Shown here: one piece after another, positions 25,292 to 34,852 of the stretch | Position numbering within the stretch: position 1 is the stretch's first letter | Layout of the letters: every line of letters starts with the position of its first letter | Source of the DNA: JANQEU01 sp965601455 | Lineage (GTDB): Bacteria > Bacteroidota > Bacteroidia > Cytophagales > Cyclobacteriaceae | Length of the DNA stretch: 64,000 nt | Reading direction: 5' to 3' | NCBI GenBank assembly: GCA_965601455.1 | Contig: OZ271831.1 | Location: forward strand, 744,001-808,000 | Made by a program: the position numbers and the translations under genes | The notes under the pieces: model-generated | What the model was told of the DNA's origin: nothing | The model's input: only the letters and a program-made list of their open reading frames with translations | Database searches by the model: none

Positions 25292-26299
25292 ATGGAAGAC
25301 AAGCAGATCACCTTCTTAAAGCATATTCAAAGTCTTATCGGACCTAGTCTTTCTTTGGTGAGTGAATTATCCGATTTACTAGATGTTAGTACAGATAGCG
25401 CTTACAGAAGAATCAGAGGAGAAACTTCCTTATCTTTTGACGAGATAAGTCGAATTTGCCATCGATATCGAATTTCATTTGATACTTTTAATAACTCTGA
25501 TAGTTCTACTACCGTCAACTTTCACTATCAACCTTTTGAGAGGACGTCTGAGAGTTTCTTTCGGTACTTTGAGAAGTTAAGCCAGGACATCCAATTCGTT
25601 AAAAGCCTGGAAGAGGAGCAAAAGCAAGTTTTCTACGCAGGTCAGGGTATCCCAATCTTCTATTACCTTAAATTTCCTCACCTCTCTGCATTCAAAATGT
25701 TTTATTGGATGAAGTCCATTGTGAACCTGGAGGAGTACCAGCATGCTCGTTATCAATCAGAGCTGGTAACTAAAGAACTGACTGATTTAGGATTCTCCAT
25801 ATTCAAGGACTACCTGGACATCCCCTCGATAGAGATCTGGACCGACACTACAACTTTCGGAACGATCAGGCAAATAGAGTTTTATTGGAATTCAGGCGTT
25901 CTCTCGGATAAGGAAGTGGCATTGAAAATTTGTGAAGATACGCGAGCCCTATTTGAATATGTTCGGGAAATGTGTGAGTATAGTGAGAAATGGGATGATT
26001 ATACACATACTCAGCATAAAGGAAGTTCTGGGAAACTATACTTCAGTGAGATTGAATTCGAGCATAATTGCATACTGGTAGACCTGGTTAGGATGCATAG
26101 GGTATATCTAGGTTACATGAATTTTGGATCCATCATTACTGAGAATGAAGAATACTATTCCGACATGAAAAACTGGATTGATAACATCATAAGAAAATCT
26201 AATTTGATCAGCGGAACTTCTGAGACCATTCGTTACCAGTTCTTTAAACGAGCATTGGACAGATTGGAGGTGCTTGAAAATAAGATATCCCAAAAATGA
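25292..26299 (+). CDS. HTH transcriptional regulator with large unknown C-terminal domain
   Basis: A 335-residue protein. Residues about 18-65 form a helix-turn-helix resembling XRE/Cro regulators: LSDLLDVSTDSAYRRIRGET followed by LSFDEISRICHRYRISFD. The remaining 270 residues are mainly helical and acidic, with no family I can name. This layout is common in Bacteroidota as a one-component regulator. It is divergent from the exported CsgG-like gene and ends inside a perfect hairpin terminator. Ligand unknown. Confidence 0.72.
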   Translation: MEDKQITFLKHIQSLIGPSLSLVSELSDLLDVSTDSAYRRIRGETSLSFDEISRICHRYRISFDTFNNSDSSTTVNFHYQPFERTSESFFRYFEKLSQDIQFVKSLEEEQKQVFYAGQGIPIFYYLKFPHLSAFKMFYWMKSIVNLEEYQHARYQSELVTKELTDLGFSIFKDYLDIPSIEIWTDTTTFGTIRQIEFYWNSGVLSDKEVALKICEDTRALFEYVREMCEYSEKWDDYTHTQHKGSSGKLYFSEIEFEHNCILVDLVRMHRVYLGYMNFGSIITENEEYYSDMKNWIDNIIRKSNLISGTSETIRYQFFKRALDRLEVLENKISQK

Positions 26300-26329
26300 A
26301 ATTGCCCCCGACAAGTCGGGGGCAATTTC
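26298..26329. terminator. Perfect GC-rich hairpin terminator
   Basis: Fifteen-base-pair perfect stem (26298-26312 with 26315-26329, core TGCCCCCGAC/GTCGGGGGCA) and a two-base loop that overlaps the last two bases of the regulator's stop codon. The T run is poor on the plus strand; a run of five A lies before it (TTTTT on the minus strand), so it may stop transcription in both directions. Confidence 0.7.
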
Positions 26330-26465
26330 AATACTGTTAGTTTGATAACCGGGAGGCTTCGAGAAGCCGAATTAGGTTAATGTTATTGAAGTGTTAATTT
26401 ACTCATTTGATTGAATTTTTGGCTAAAAACTGGATTTTTTTTAAATAATAGCAAATAATCAAGAT

Positions 26466-27137
26466 ATGAAAATACTGCGTTGGGTACTCGGGTTGGTCGG
26501 ATTAGTGATTCTGGTGATGACCGTATCATTTTTTATTTTGGATGAACCTCTGCCTGAAGGGACGAAAGGTCCGGAGGCAGAAGCATTGGCCGATAAAATC
26601 CTCACATCGCTCAACAAACAAGCGTACGACTCGATTTCCTTTATCAGTTGGTCGTATCGAATAGGGCACTATTTTGAGTGGGATAAAAAGAATGATCGGG
26701 TACTTGTTAAATGGGAAGACATTGAAGTTGAGCTAGACATTCAAACACAGTCCGGAGAAGTCCGTAAATCCGGAGATGTAATTGAAAGTCCCGAGCTTAG
26801 TAGAAAAGCTTACGAGTATTTTATCAACGACAGTTTTTGGTTAGTTGCCCCATACAAATTAAAAGATCCCGGAACCATCAGGAAAGTGGTAAATACTTCG
26901 GAGGGAGATGCCTTACTCGTTACCTATACAACTGGTGGTGTGACCCCTGGAGATAGCTACCTATGGACCGTTGATGAAAATTTTCGTCCCACTGCATGGA
27001 AGTTTTGGGTGAACATTATTCCGGTTGGAGGTCTAGAATTCGAATGGAAACACTGGGTCGAATATGAAGGGGCATGGTTCGCTACCAGGAGGGAAGGACC
27101 ATTTACATTTGATATCGAGATCTATGAGGTTAGGTAA
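26466..27137 (+). CDS. Membrane-anchored protein of unknown function
   Basis: A 223-residue protein with an N-terminal membrane anchor (about 4-26) and an extracytoplasmic body. The motif PLPEGTKGPEAEALADKI follows the anchor, as in a Bacteroidota family of uncharacterised proteins. The body is rich in Trp (FISWSY, WEDIEVELD, FRPTAWKFWVN, FEWKHWVEYEGAW) and is probably a beta-sandwich similar to lipid-carrier domains. No catalytic motif is seen. It stands between the regulator's terminator and the converging histidine-phosphatase gene, two bases away. Confidence 0.65.
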   Translation: MKILRWVLGLVGLVILVMTVSFFILDEPLPEGTKGPEAEALADKILTSLNKQAYDSISFISWSYRIGHYFEWDKKNDRVLVKWEDIEVELDIQTQSGEVRKSGDVIESPELSRKAYEYFINDSFWLVAPYKLKDPGTIRKVVNTSEGDALLVTYTTGGVTPGDSYLWTVDENFRPTAWKFWVNIIPVGGLEFEWKHWVEYEGAWFATRREGPFTFDIEIYEVR

Positions 27138-27139
27138 AT

Positions 27140-27652
27140 TCAGTTCAATGGGACGGAGAGTTTCCTGACATTTGCCTTACCTAGTTCTTGAAAATCAACG
27201 AAGAATATTGAATCATATTCGTCTTCAGATAAGTTTTCAAACTGAGTTTCAGAACCAAAAACATTCACTAGGGTCGGTGTGGTATTGGAGTGACCGACAA
27301 TTAAAACGGTTTCACCCACATGTCTGCTTGCTATAAGTTCAGCAAAAGCTTCCAACTCACTCGGCTCATATAGTCTTACACGGATGTTTCTTTGTTTGGC
27401 GATTGGATCTACCGTTTGCCTTGTTCGCTGAAAATTCGTCGAGTATATCGCATCGAATGTTACATCTTTGAACATACTCGCAAGCATTCCGGCACGTTCA
27501 ATTCCTTTTTCAGATAATTCCGGATCATCCCCGATATCTGATTTCTCAGAATGGCGAACCAGAATAAGGCTGGTTACATCACTTGATTGAGAGTGAATAT
27601 TGAAGCTGACCAGCAGGGAAAATACAGAGACTAAGAAAATAACTCTTTTCAC
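27140..27652 (-). CDS. Exported histidine phosphatase family protein
   Basis: A 170-residue protein from GTG at 27652, which overlaps the aroA stop as GTGA and gives a signal peptide ending near IHSQ. The ATG at 27694 lies inside aroA and spoils the signal, so it is rejected. The catalytic motif is LVRHSEK (RH replaces the usual RHG with Ser after it), and a second His is in VGHSNTT. This suits SixA/phosphoglycerate-mutase-like phosphatases. Substrate unknown; a periplasmic location is inferred from the signal peptide. Confidence 0.82.
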   Translation of the reverse strand: MKRVIFLVSVFSLLVSFNIHSQSSDVTSLILVRHSEKSDIGDDPELSEKGIERAGMLASMFKDVTFDAIYSTNFQRTRQTVDPIAKQRNIRVRLYEPSELEAFAELIASRHVGETVLIVGHSNTTPTLVNVFGSETQFENLSEDEYDSIFFVDFQELGKANVRKLSVPLN

Positions 27653-28869
27653 TTCGATTCTATTTGTAATCCTAAAGATCTTAAATGTTCCCAAAACATG
27701 GGGTAGGATTTCTTCACAACTTCAGGATCCAGGATATCAATATCACGAATCATCGATACCGGTGCAAAAGCCATTGCCATTCTGTGGTCCTCGTAAGTCT
27801 CAATTTGCGGTGTGTTATTTACGGCAGCCACTGATGGTTCCATTCTCCAACGCCCATTGAGTTCTGATAGATTACCTCCAATTTTCCGGAGCTCGTTTTG
27901 CATCGCTGCTATGCGATCTGTTTCCTTAATTCTTAGACTTTCCAGTCCCGTCATTTCAAGGGAAATTCCTTTTAAGGCTGCAGTGACCATGACAGTCTGC
28001 GCAAGGTCAGGACACTTTCTGAAATCCAGCGTTATAGAAGAGTCATGGTTCTTCAGGTTTTCAAGAAGCGCCCCTTCGTTGGAGTAGGTTGTTTTTACTC
28101 CCATCTGATTCATTATGGCTGCAATCTCCTGGTCTCCCTGGAGACTATTGGACTTCAGGGTTCGGAGCAAAAGCCTTGAACCGGGATTTAACGCCACAAC
28201 ACTATACCAATAGCTAGCACCCGACCAATCTCCTTCAATGGAATAGGAGGAGGGCTCATACTGTTGATTGTGAACGGTTATTGTGTTTTCTTCCCAGGTG
28301 TGATCAACGCCAAAGTGTTGCATCAGCATAAGAGTCATGTCAATATAAGGCCTACTAAATACTTCGCCTTCCAATACAACCTGGAGGCCCCTGGGCAAAG
28401 ACGGAGCAATCATAAGAAGGGCACTAATGTACTGACTGCTGACATTTCCCGGAATTGATACAGAATCGCTTTGCTGCTCACTTAGTTTAGTGATTTGAAG
28501 AGGTGGGTACCCGTCTTTCTCTGTGTAGGAGATTATTGAACCCACTTTACGTAAAGCTTCGACTAGTAAACCGATGGGCCTTTCCTTCATGCGATCGGTT
28601 CCAGTTATGATAGTCTTATCTCCTGTAAGAGCCAGATAGGCTGTGCAGAAGCGCATGGTGGTACCTGCATCAAGTACATCCCAGTTGGAACCTTTATCGT
28701 TTAGAAGTTTATTCATGGTCACCGTATCTCTGGCATTGGAGAGATTATGCAGTTCAATTCCATTTCCCAACGCCTTTATTAGTAGTGCCCGATTACTTTC
28801 ACTTTTGGAGGAGTTAAGAGTGACTTCGCCAGTTATCGTTTTGGTATACTTGGAGAGGGAGAGAATCAT
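27649..28869 (-). CDS. aroA: 3-phosphoshikimate 1-carboxyvinyltransferase (EPSP synthase)
   Basis: A 406-residue enzyme transferring the enolpyruvyl group from PEP to shikimate 3-phosphate, the sixth step of the shikimate pathway. Seen are the N-terminal SKSESNRALL, the DAGTTMRF region, NVSSQYISALLM, the catalytic ETDRIAAM and the C-terminal YEDHRMAMAFA. It is slightly shorter than the typical enzyme of about 430 residues, and TGTDRMKERPI takes the place of the longer LTGDxRMRxRP segment. It lies in the same direction as aroB, 202 bases upstream, and is coupled to the histidine phosphatase. Confidence 0.93.
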   Translation of the reverse strand: MILSLSKYTKTITGEVTLNSSKSESNRALLIKALGNGIELHNLSNARDTVTMNKLLNDKGSNWDVLDAGTTMRFCTAYLALTGDKTIITGTDRMKERPIGLLVEALRKVGSIISYTEKDGYPPLQITKLSEQQSDSVSIPGNVSSQYISALLMIAPSLPRGLQVVLEGEVFSRPYIDMTLMLMQHFGVDHTWEENTITVHNQQYEPSSYSIEGDWSGASYWYSVVALNPGSRLLLRTLKSNSLQGDQEIAAIMNQMGVKTTYSNEGALLENLKNHDSSITLDFRKCPDLAQTVMVTAALKGISLEMTGLESLRIKETDRIAAMQNELRKIGGNLSELNGRWRMEPSVAAVNNTPQIETYEDHRMAMAFAPVSMIRDIDILDPEVVKKSYPMFWEHLRSLGLQIESK

Positions 28870-28926
28870 TGAATTAGAACGACTTTGAGAAACTATTTGA
28901 CCAGGAATTCGTGTTTTATAATAGCT

Positions 28927-29079
28927 ATGACATCAACAAAAAGGATATTTACTTTCACGCTTACCACAATATTAGGCGCTTTTCTGTACTTCCTACGAAA
29001 TCCTGGAGAAGCTCTAAGAAAGAAACTTAAGGAATTTAGGAGAACCCCCTCAAACGACGAAAGACAGTTGTTTATTTAA
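28927..29079 (+). CDS. Possible small membrane protein (50 aa), antisense between aroB and aroA
   Basis: ATG at 28927 opens a 50-codon frame; a TTG at 28885 is also in frame. The product would have one hydrophobic segment (about 7-23, ending FLYFLRNPGEALRKKLKEF) and a basic C-terminus, which looks like a real single-span small protein of the YtxH type. It overlaps the aroB stop by eight bases on the opposite strand. The space between aroB and aroA would otherwise be an empty 202 bases. Coding status is uncertain. Confidence 0.4.
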   Translation: MTSTKRIFTFTLTTILGAFLYFLRNPGEALRKKLKEFRRTPSNDERQLFI

Positions 29080-30115
29080 GTTCCCTGTAGTAACTCACAG
29101 CCCCTGATATTTGGTCGTCGGTAAACTTCTCATCATACCGACAGTGGCCGATTTTGTCCAAAATCGAGAAGTTGATCAACCCGTCTTCATTTTTCTTATC
29201 GTGGATCATTAGAGGTATCAACGCCGATGCGGAAGGAACGGATTTAACAAACTCAAAATGTGACCGAATGTAAGACACGACGGTCTCAAGATCCGTGTTA
29301 GACAATAACTCTTGCTGATAGGAAAGAAAACTTTCCATAATCATCCCGATTGCCACGGCCTCTCCGTGTAGAATTGGAGTTTTCTGATTCAAATGCCAGG
29401 CTTCGACGGCATGACCCAGGGTATGACCGAAGTTAAGGATCTTCCTAAGTCCTTTTTCTAATGGATCTTGTGAAACCACCTCATTTTTAATCTGGATTGA
29501 ACGCTTTATGATCGGAATCCATGACACATCATCTAGAGACGTGGTTTTTGAAATGCTATTGAAATAATCATCGTCCCAGATCAGTCCGTGTTTAATCACT
29601 TCCGCAAAACCTGACCGGAGTTCATTTTCGGGCAGGGTTTTCAGGAATTCCGGGTAAATAACTACATGCTTAGGATCATTGAAAACTCCAATATGATTTT
29701 TTAAACCTTGGAAATCTACTCCAAGTTTTCCTCCTGAACTGGCGTCTACCTGAGCGAGGAGAGTAGTTGGAAAGTTGATAAATGGAATACCTCTTTTGTA
29801 GGTTGATGCAACAAAACCACCCATGTCTCCGATTACACCACCCCCAAGATTGAGGAGTAACGACTTTCTTGACAAAGAGGCTTCAGTCATTGATGACCAT
29901 ATCTTTTCGCAGGTTGATAGGGTCTTCTCCGATTCTCCGCTTTTGATTTCGATAATCAATGTTTGATCCGGTAGACTCAAATGAGGTAGACAGCTTTCCT
30001 TCGTATTCTCGTCGACAAGGCAAGCCAACATGTCGGCATTTGATTGCTCCAGAATACGTTCAAAGTCTTTTTGAAGATCTTCCGAAAAAATGGTGTGACC
30101 CGGTAGTTGATCCAT
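29072..30115 (-). CDS. aroB: 3-dehydroquinate synthase
   Basis: A 347-residue NAD- and metal-dependent enzyme converting DAHP to 3-dehydroquinate, the second step of the shikimate pathway. The signature GGGVIGDMGGFVASTYKRG, then FPTTLLAQVDASSGGK, and the metal ligands in NFGHTLGHAVE and LHGEAVAIGM are all present. It lies upstream of aroA in the same direction and is divergent from proline dehydrogenase with a 77-base gap. Confidence 0.93.
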   Translation of the reverse strand: MDQLPGHTIFSEDLQKDFERILEQSNADMLACLVDENTKESCLPHLSLPDQTLIIEIKSGESEKTLSTCEKIWSSMTEASLSRKSLLLNLGGGVIGDMGGFVASTYKRGIPFINFPTTLLAQVDASSGGKLGVDFQGLKNHIGVFNDPKHVVIYPEFLKTLPENELRSGFAEVIKHGLIWDDDYFNSISKTTSLDDVSWIPIIKRSIQIKNEVVSQDPLEKGLRKILNFGHTLGHAVEAWHLNQKTPILHGEAVAIGMIMESFLSYQQELLSNTDLETVVSYIRSHFEFVKSVPSASALIPLMIHDKKNEDGLINFSILDKIGHCRYDEKFTDDQISGAVSYYRELK

Positions 30116-30166
30116 CGGTCAAAAGTAGATCGGGAATTTCGGTTAACCAAAGGCTGTTATCTGGTA

Positions 30167-30174
30167 TATATTTG
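30167..30174 (+). promoter_or_regulatory. Bacteroidota -7 promoter element for proline dehydrogenase
   Basis: TATATTTG matches the TAnnTTTG consensus exactly and lies 18 bases before the proline dehydrogenase ATG, in the gap between divergent genes. No good TTG -33 element is seen at the usual spacing. Confidence 0.5.
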
Positions 30175-30192
30175 TAAAATCAACCCCCAGGA

Positions 30193-31371
30193 ATGAAAGA
30201 CGAACAACTGCATTTTGACGACACCCGAATCGCCTTTGAATCAAAGTCTAACTTCGAGTTAAGGAGGACTAAGTTCATTTTCAACACCATGAAATATCCC
30301 TGGATGGTAAAGTTTGGAGTCGCGATTACCAGCTTCTCTCTCCGCATGGGATTACCTATAAAGGGCATTATCAAAAAAACATTATTCAGCCAGTTTTGTG
30401 GGGGAGAATCCATAAATGATTGCTCTGGGACAATTGAAAATCTTGGCAAGTATGGGGTTGAGACAATACTGGATTATGGTGTGGAAGGTCAGGAAAACGA
30501 AAAGAGTTTCGATTCTACCAAAGAAGAAGCTTTACGGGTGATAGATTTTGCTCAAAATCAAGAGCACATTTCTTTTTCTGTGGTTAAGATGTCAGGTCTT
30601 GCTTCTGCTACATTACTGGAAAAAATTCAGTCTGGAATAGCTCTAAGCGAAAAGGAAGAGGCATCTTTTTTGTCGGTAAAGAATAGAATCCATGAACTTG
30701 CGGCTCACTGTGCACGTAACGGATTGCACTTTATGGTCGACGCAGAAGAAACATGGATTCAGGATGTCATCGACGAATTGGTGATTGACCTGATTCTTGA
30801 ATTCAACAAAGAAAAACCAGTGGTTTTCAATACCTACCAGTTCTACCGAAAAGACTCACTGGATAGAATGAAAAAACACTATACCAAGGTAGCAGATCAA
30901 GGGGGCTACTTCGCCGCAAAAATTGTCCGGGGTGCGTATCTCGAGAAGGAGCGAGAAAGAGCTGAGGAAAAGGGATACCCGGATCCCATCAATGATACGA
31001 AAGAACGAACCGATGAGCTTTTTGATGATGCCATTTCATTCATTATCAACCACGTAGAACGATTCTCCGTTTGTGTGGGTACACATAACGAAAAATCCAG
31101 TGCATGGTTGGTCACTAAAATGAAGGAGAAGGGACTTGAACCCAATGATCAACGAGTTTATGCTTCACAGCTGCTAGGGATGAGTGATAACATATCATTT
31201 AAACTGTCGAAACTTGGATTGAACGTTGCTAAATACGTGCCATATGGTCCCGTGAAAATGGTGATGCCCTATCTATTTCGTCGCGCGGAAGAAAACACAT
31301 CCATTGCTGGTCAAAGTGGGAGGGAGCTTTCCCTGGTTAAGAAGGAGATCAACAGGAGGAAGCATCAATAG
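30193..31371 (+). CDS. Proline dehydrogenase
   Basis: A 392-residue flavoenzyme oxidising proline to pyrroline-5-carboxylate, passing electrons to the respiratory quinone pool. The FAD/substrate signature is visible near the C-terminus: PYLFRRAEENTSIAGQSGRE with the paired arginines and EN. Earlier motifs are FMVDAEETW and KIVRGAYLEKER. It is monofunctional: no P5C dehydrogenase domain follows. The start ATG sits 18 bases after a TAnnTTTG element. lysS follows 63 bases later in the same direction with its own promoter motif. Confidence 0.93.
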   Translation: MKDEQLHFDDTRIAFESKSNFELRRTKFIFNTMKYPWMVKFGVAITSFSLRMGLPIKGIIKKTLFSQFCGGESINDCSGTIENLGKYGVETILDYGVEGQENEKSFDSTKEEALRVIDFAQNQEHISFSVVKMSGLASATLLEKIQSGIALSEKEEASFLSVKNRIHELAAHCARNGLHFMVDAEETWIQDVIDELVIDLILEFNKEKPVVFNTYQFYRKDSLDRMKKHYTKVADQGGYFAAKIVRGAYLEKERERAEEKGYPDPINDTKERTDELFDDAISFIINHVERFSVCVGTHNEKSSAWLVTKMKEKGLEPNDQRVYASQLLGMSDNISFKLSKLGLNVAKYVPYGPVKMVMPYLFRRAEENTSIAGQSGRELSLVKKEINRRKHQ

Positions 31372-31406
31372 TTTGGGAACCGACTCCTATTGAATTAAGT
31401 TATTTC

Positions 31407-31414
31407 TACTTTTG
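31407..31414 (+). promoter_or_regulatory. Bacteroidota -7 promoter element for lysS
   Basis: TACTTTTG fits TAnnTTTG exactly and ends 20 bases before the GTG start of lysS. It is located in the 63-base gap after proline dehydrogenase, suggesting that lysS has its own promoter. Confidence 0.5.
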
Positions 31415-31434
31415 CGCTTCAAAATCATAAGACT

Positions 31435-33174
31435 GTGCTCAGCGAACAAGAAATTCAGAGACGAAAAGAAAGAGAGGAACTAATGGATTTGGGGATTAAT
31501 CCCTATCCAGCAGCCGCATTTAAAGTCAACGTTTCCACCAAGGATATACGGGAGAACTATGAACGTCGGAAAACAGACTACAAAGATGTTAGTCTAGCCG
31601 GTAGACTCATGAGCAGGCGGATCATGGGCTCGGCATCTTTTGCTGAGCTTCAAGACATGTCAGGACGAATCCAGATATATCTACGTCGTGACGATCTATG
31701 TCCGGATGATGATAAAACACTATATAATACCGTTTTCAAGAAGAAACTGGATATTGGGGATATCGTTGGGGTTAGAGGATTCGTATTCACCACGCAGACG
31801 GGTGAGCTCTCTATACACGTAAAGGAATTCACTGTTCTTTCTAAATCACTAAGACCTCTCCCAATAGTGAAAGAGGCCACCGACGATAGCGGTGAAACCA
31901 AGACTTATGATGCATTCACCGATCCGGAGCAGCGATATCGTCAGCGCTACGTAGATCTAATTGTAAATCCCCAGGTGAAGGAGGTTTTTCGAAAAAGGAC
32001 GAAACTTGTCGATACCATTCGATCCGCATTTAATGATAAAGGTTTTTTGGAGGTGGAAACACCAATTCTTCAGCCAATTCATGGAGGTGCAGCAGCCAAA
32101 CCCTTTAAGACACATCACAATTCCCTCGACATGACTTTGTACTTGAGGATCGCCAATGAATTGTACCTAAAACGACTTATCGTCGGTGGTTTCGACGGTG
32201 TGTATGAGTTCTCCAAAGACTTCAGAAACGAGGGGATGTCACGCTTTCACAATCCGGAGTTTACCCAGGTAGAATTATATGTGGCTTACAAGGACTACTT
32301 CTGGATGATGGATTTGATGGAAGAAGTAGTGGAGAAAATTGCTTTGAATATTCATGGTGATACAAAAGTGCAGGTGGGAACCAATGAAATTGATTTCAAA
32401 AGACCATGGAAAAGATTCACCATGTTCGAAGCCATTGAACACTTTACAGGTATTGACATCTCCAAAATGGATGAAGCTCAACTGAGATCAACTGCTGAAG
32501 AACTCGGCGTCGATATAGACGAGACCATGGGAAAAGGAAAACTTATCGACGAAATTTTTGGAGAAAAATGCGAGCCACATCTTATTCAACCTACTTTCAT
32601 TACAGATTATCCGGAGGAGATGTCTCCATTGACTAAAAAGCATCGATCTAAACACGGGCTGGTTGAACGTTTTGAAGCCATTTGCAATGGAAAGGAAATC
32701 ATGAATGCTTACTCTGAGCTTAATGATCCTATAGATCAAAGAGAGCGGTTCGAAGCCCAGTTAGAGCTGGCAAAAAGGGGTGATGAAGAGGCGATGGCAA
32801 TGGATGAAGACTTTCTAAGGGCCTTGGAATACGGTATGCCTCCTACCGCAGGAGTAGGTCTCGGGATTGATCGACTGACTATGATCATGACCAATAGCCC
32901 GTCTATTCAGGACGTGTTATTCTTTCCTCAGATGCGTCCTGAAAAGAAGGTCGTAGAAGCCTCAGATGAGGACTTTATTCAAAGAGGAGTTGGGTCTGAT
33001 TACATTCCTCTTCTAAGGCAATCAGGAATTGCGACATTAGACCAGCTTTCTCAGGCAAACGTTAACAAGTTGCACAACGACGTTTGCGGAATGAGAAAGA
33101 AGATGAAACTTAAAGACCTCAAAAACCCAACGAAAGAAGATGTTCAATCCTGGATTGAATCAGGTCAGATCTAA
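31435..33174 (+). CDS. lysS: Lysyl-tRNA synthetase (class II)
   Basis: A 579-residue class II synthetase charging tRNA-Lys. An OB-fold anticodon-binding domain lies at about 55-155 (SLAGRLMSRRIMG). The catalytic core follows: motif 1 around RSAFNDKGFLEVETPIL, motif 2 FRNEGMSRFHNPEF and motif 3 GVGLGIDRL. After motif 3 is an extra tail of about 70 residues (from VVEASDEDFIQRG), probably a helix-hairpin DNA/RNA-binding-like segment; this is common in Bacteroidota LysS. The start is GTG at 31435, giving LSEQEIQRR as expected for the family; no better ATG is near. Confidence 0.96.
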   Translation: MLSEQEIQRRKEREELMDLGINPYPAAAFKVNVSTKDIRENYERRKTDYKDVSLAGRLMSRRIMGSASFAELQDMSGRIQIYLRRDDLCPDDDKTLYNTVFKKKLDIGDIVGVRGFVFTTQTGELSIHVKEFTVLSKSLRPLPIVKEATDDSGETKTYDAFTDPEQRYRQRYVDLIVNPQVKEVFRKRTKLVDTIRSAFNDKGFLEVETPILQPIHGGAAAKPFKTHHNSLDMTLYLRIANELYLKRLIVGGFDGVYEFSKDFRNEGMSRFHNPEFTQVELYVAYKDYFWMMDLMEEVVEKIALNIHGDTKVQVGTNEIDFKRPWKRFTMFEAIEHFTGIDISKMDEAQLRSTAEELGVDIDETMGKGKLIDEIFGEKCEPHLIQPTFITDYPEEMSPLTKKHRSKHGLVERFEAICNGKEIMNAYSELNDPIDQRERFEAQLELAKRGDEEAMAMDEDFLRALEYGMPPTAGVGLGIDRLTMIMTNSPSIQDVLFFPQMRPEKKVVEASDEDFIQRGVGSDYIPLLRQSGIATLDQLSQANVNKLHNDVCGMRKKMKLKDLKNPTKEDVQSWIESGQI

Positions 33175-33177
33175 AGA

Positions 33178-33789
33178 TTAAATCGAACCAACCGCCAAGA
33201 CTCTATACTTGTCCATCACTCTGGATACAATGTGGCGGATAATTCGTTCGTTTTTGAATTCGTCGGAACCAAGTACGCCTGATGCATATCCTTGCCAGAT
33301 AGTTTTATCCTTGCGGCGATCGTAAAGAGATATTAACAGAGTTCCTTCTTTAAGGTCGTAACGAATTTTGTCATAGCTCTCATCCTCACTGTAGATTCTC
33401 TCTGAGAAATAGTCATCCATGGTGAGGGTTGTGTCCATTTTATCGGCGATGATCTTGTTGTTGAAATTCCACTTCACCCAATTTTCGAAATCAGGTTGAC
33501 GATACCCCTGGAATTTCATGTCTTCGAAATACAAGTTATAGAAAACAATAAGATTGGGTTTTCTATCTCTTTGGCGGTATCCCCATGCCTCCAGATTTTG
33601 TACCAGGTATTTTTCAATTGCCTGCTTCTGTTCATCGGTACCCTCAAATTCGTCTTTTTTTACAAAGTCAAATGTTTTGTACCTATTGAAACTTCCGTCA
33701 TAGCTATAATCTGCTTCTATGACATGATTGTAATACGTGTTGCAACTCAACAAAGAAATTATGAACACTAAAAGGACCAGTCTACTCAT
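33178..33789 (-). CDS. DUF4136 family lipoprotein
   Basis: A 203-residue lipoprotein with lipobox LLSC at Cys16. The body matches the DUF4136 pattern: ADYSYDGSFNRYKTFDF near the start, KPNLIVFYNL in the middle and TLLISLYDRRKDKTIWQGYASGVL before the C-terminus. Family function is unknown; it is an envelope protein in Bacteroidota and proteobacteria. It converges on lysS with a 3-base gap. Confidence 0.82.
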   Translation of the reverse strand: MSRLVLLVFIISLLSCNTYYNHVIEADYSYDGSFNRYKTFDFVKKDEFEGTDEQKQAIEKYLVQNLEAWGYRQRDRKPNLIVFYNLYFEDMKFQGYRQPDFENWVKWNFNNKIIADKMDTTLTMDDYFSERIYSEDESYDKIRYDLKEGTLLISLYDRRKDKTIWQGYASGVLGSDEFKNERIIRHIVSRVMDKYRVLAVGSI

Positions 33790-33906
33790 GATTCAATCAA
33801 CATAATTTTTCAGCATCGGAAATTAGTGAATCCAATGGACTACTCAAAACCGAAATTGTTAAGAATCTGACGCTTCCTATGAATTGTTCACCCTTTCATA
33901 TGAATT

Positions 33907-34761
33907 TCACTCGGAAACTACTACAGTCAATAAAGATTGATCTGGACTTATCGCCATTCTAGAAATATTTTGAAGGTCAAAGTCATCCAGGTTCACAACT
34001 TCTTGCCAATCGCTTTCGACTCCGAGTTTCCAGGATAGGATACGGGATCCCTGTCCAATTAGGATTGTTTGATCGGATGTCCAGCATATATCTTCCGATC
34101 CTTCGGGAGTTACCTTTAAGGCTTCGAATCTTTTAGTTTCAGGATAGTATGCTGAAATCACCCACGATTCCGGGTTTTTATCAATAAATGAAATAGCATT
34201 TTTGCCAGGGATCTTGTGAATTGATCTTCCTGCATTTTCAAGAATTATTTCGGCTTGCTGTCTTGGAACGTTTATTTCCTGAAAAGTGGGTGTAATTCCA
34301 AGAACGAAACTGAACAAATTGTCTACATCGAGCCAAGCGTGATACCCAATTTTCGTAAATGGAATTAATACCTCACCGTTTCCCGATTCCAGGTCATACT
34401 CCCAAAGCAGTTGTCGACCGTCTTCTTCCAGTAAAATGCTGGACAGTGTGTTGGATCCAGGTCGCGGAGTTGGGCTGTATTCACTTCCTTCAGTATTTGT
34501 TACCCATTCGTTAGCACCTGATGACACATCATATTTCCGTATGTCTGTCTGACCATTTCTTGTTGACGCAAAGAAGATAAACTTGCTATCCTCCGAAAAA
34601 GAAGGCTGGTTGTCATATCCCTCGTTGTTGGATACATTTCTCGGATTTTCTACTTGAATTTCACCATTGGATATGGATAGATCAAATAGATAAACCTCGG
34701 TTTCCGGTTGCGCATAGGCATTAATAGCTATCAGGATGACAGACAAAAGAAGGACTCGCAT
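33907..34761 (-). CDS. Exported TolB-like (PD40) beta-propeller protein
   Basis: A 284-residue protein with a short signal peptide ending near AYAQ. It contains PD40-type blades: NEGYDNQPSFSEDSKFIFFAS with TDIRKYDVSSG, then EYSPTPRPGSNTLSSIL, as in the C-terminal domain of TolB. Later blades are less regular (EDICWTSDQTILIGQ, SPDQSLLTVVVSE), so probably five or six blades. No enzyme motif is present. It may monitor or bind envelope ligands. Confidence 0.75.
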   Translation of the reverse strand: MRVLLLSVILIAINAYAQPETEVYLFDLSISNGEIQVENPRNVSNNEGYDNQPSFSEDSKFIFFASTRNGQTDIRKYDVSSGANEWVTNTEGSEYSPTPRPGSNTLSSILLEEDGRQLLWEYDLESGNGEVLIPFTKIGYHAWLDVDNLFSFVLGITPTFQEINVPRQQAEIILENAGRSIHKIPGKNAISFIDKNPESWVISAYYPETKRFEALKVTPEGSEDICWTSDQTILIGQGSRILSWKLGVESDWQEVVNLDDFDLQNISRMAISPDQSLLTVVVSE

Positions 34762-34852
34762 GCTTTTTTCTTCGAAAGATAATAATTCTCCTCAATGTTT
34801 GACTTAGGTGATAAATCTGTCGTGCTCGCAGTATCGAATAAAATTGAATAGC

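Noticed and set aside
25068..25347. Short plus-strand frames in the gap before the HTH regulator
   Set aside because: They run into the regulator gene in other frames and cover the operator-like repeats; no coding features.
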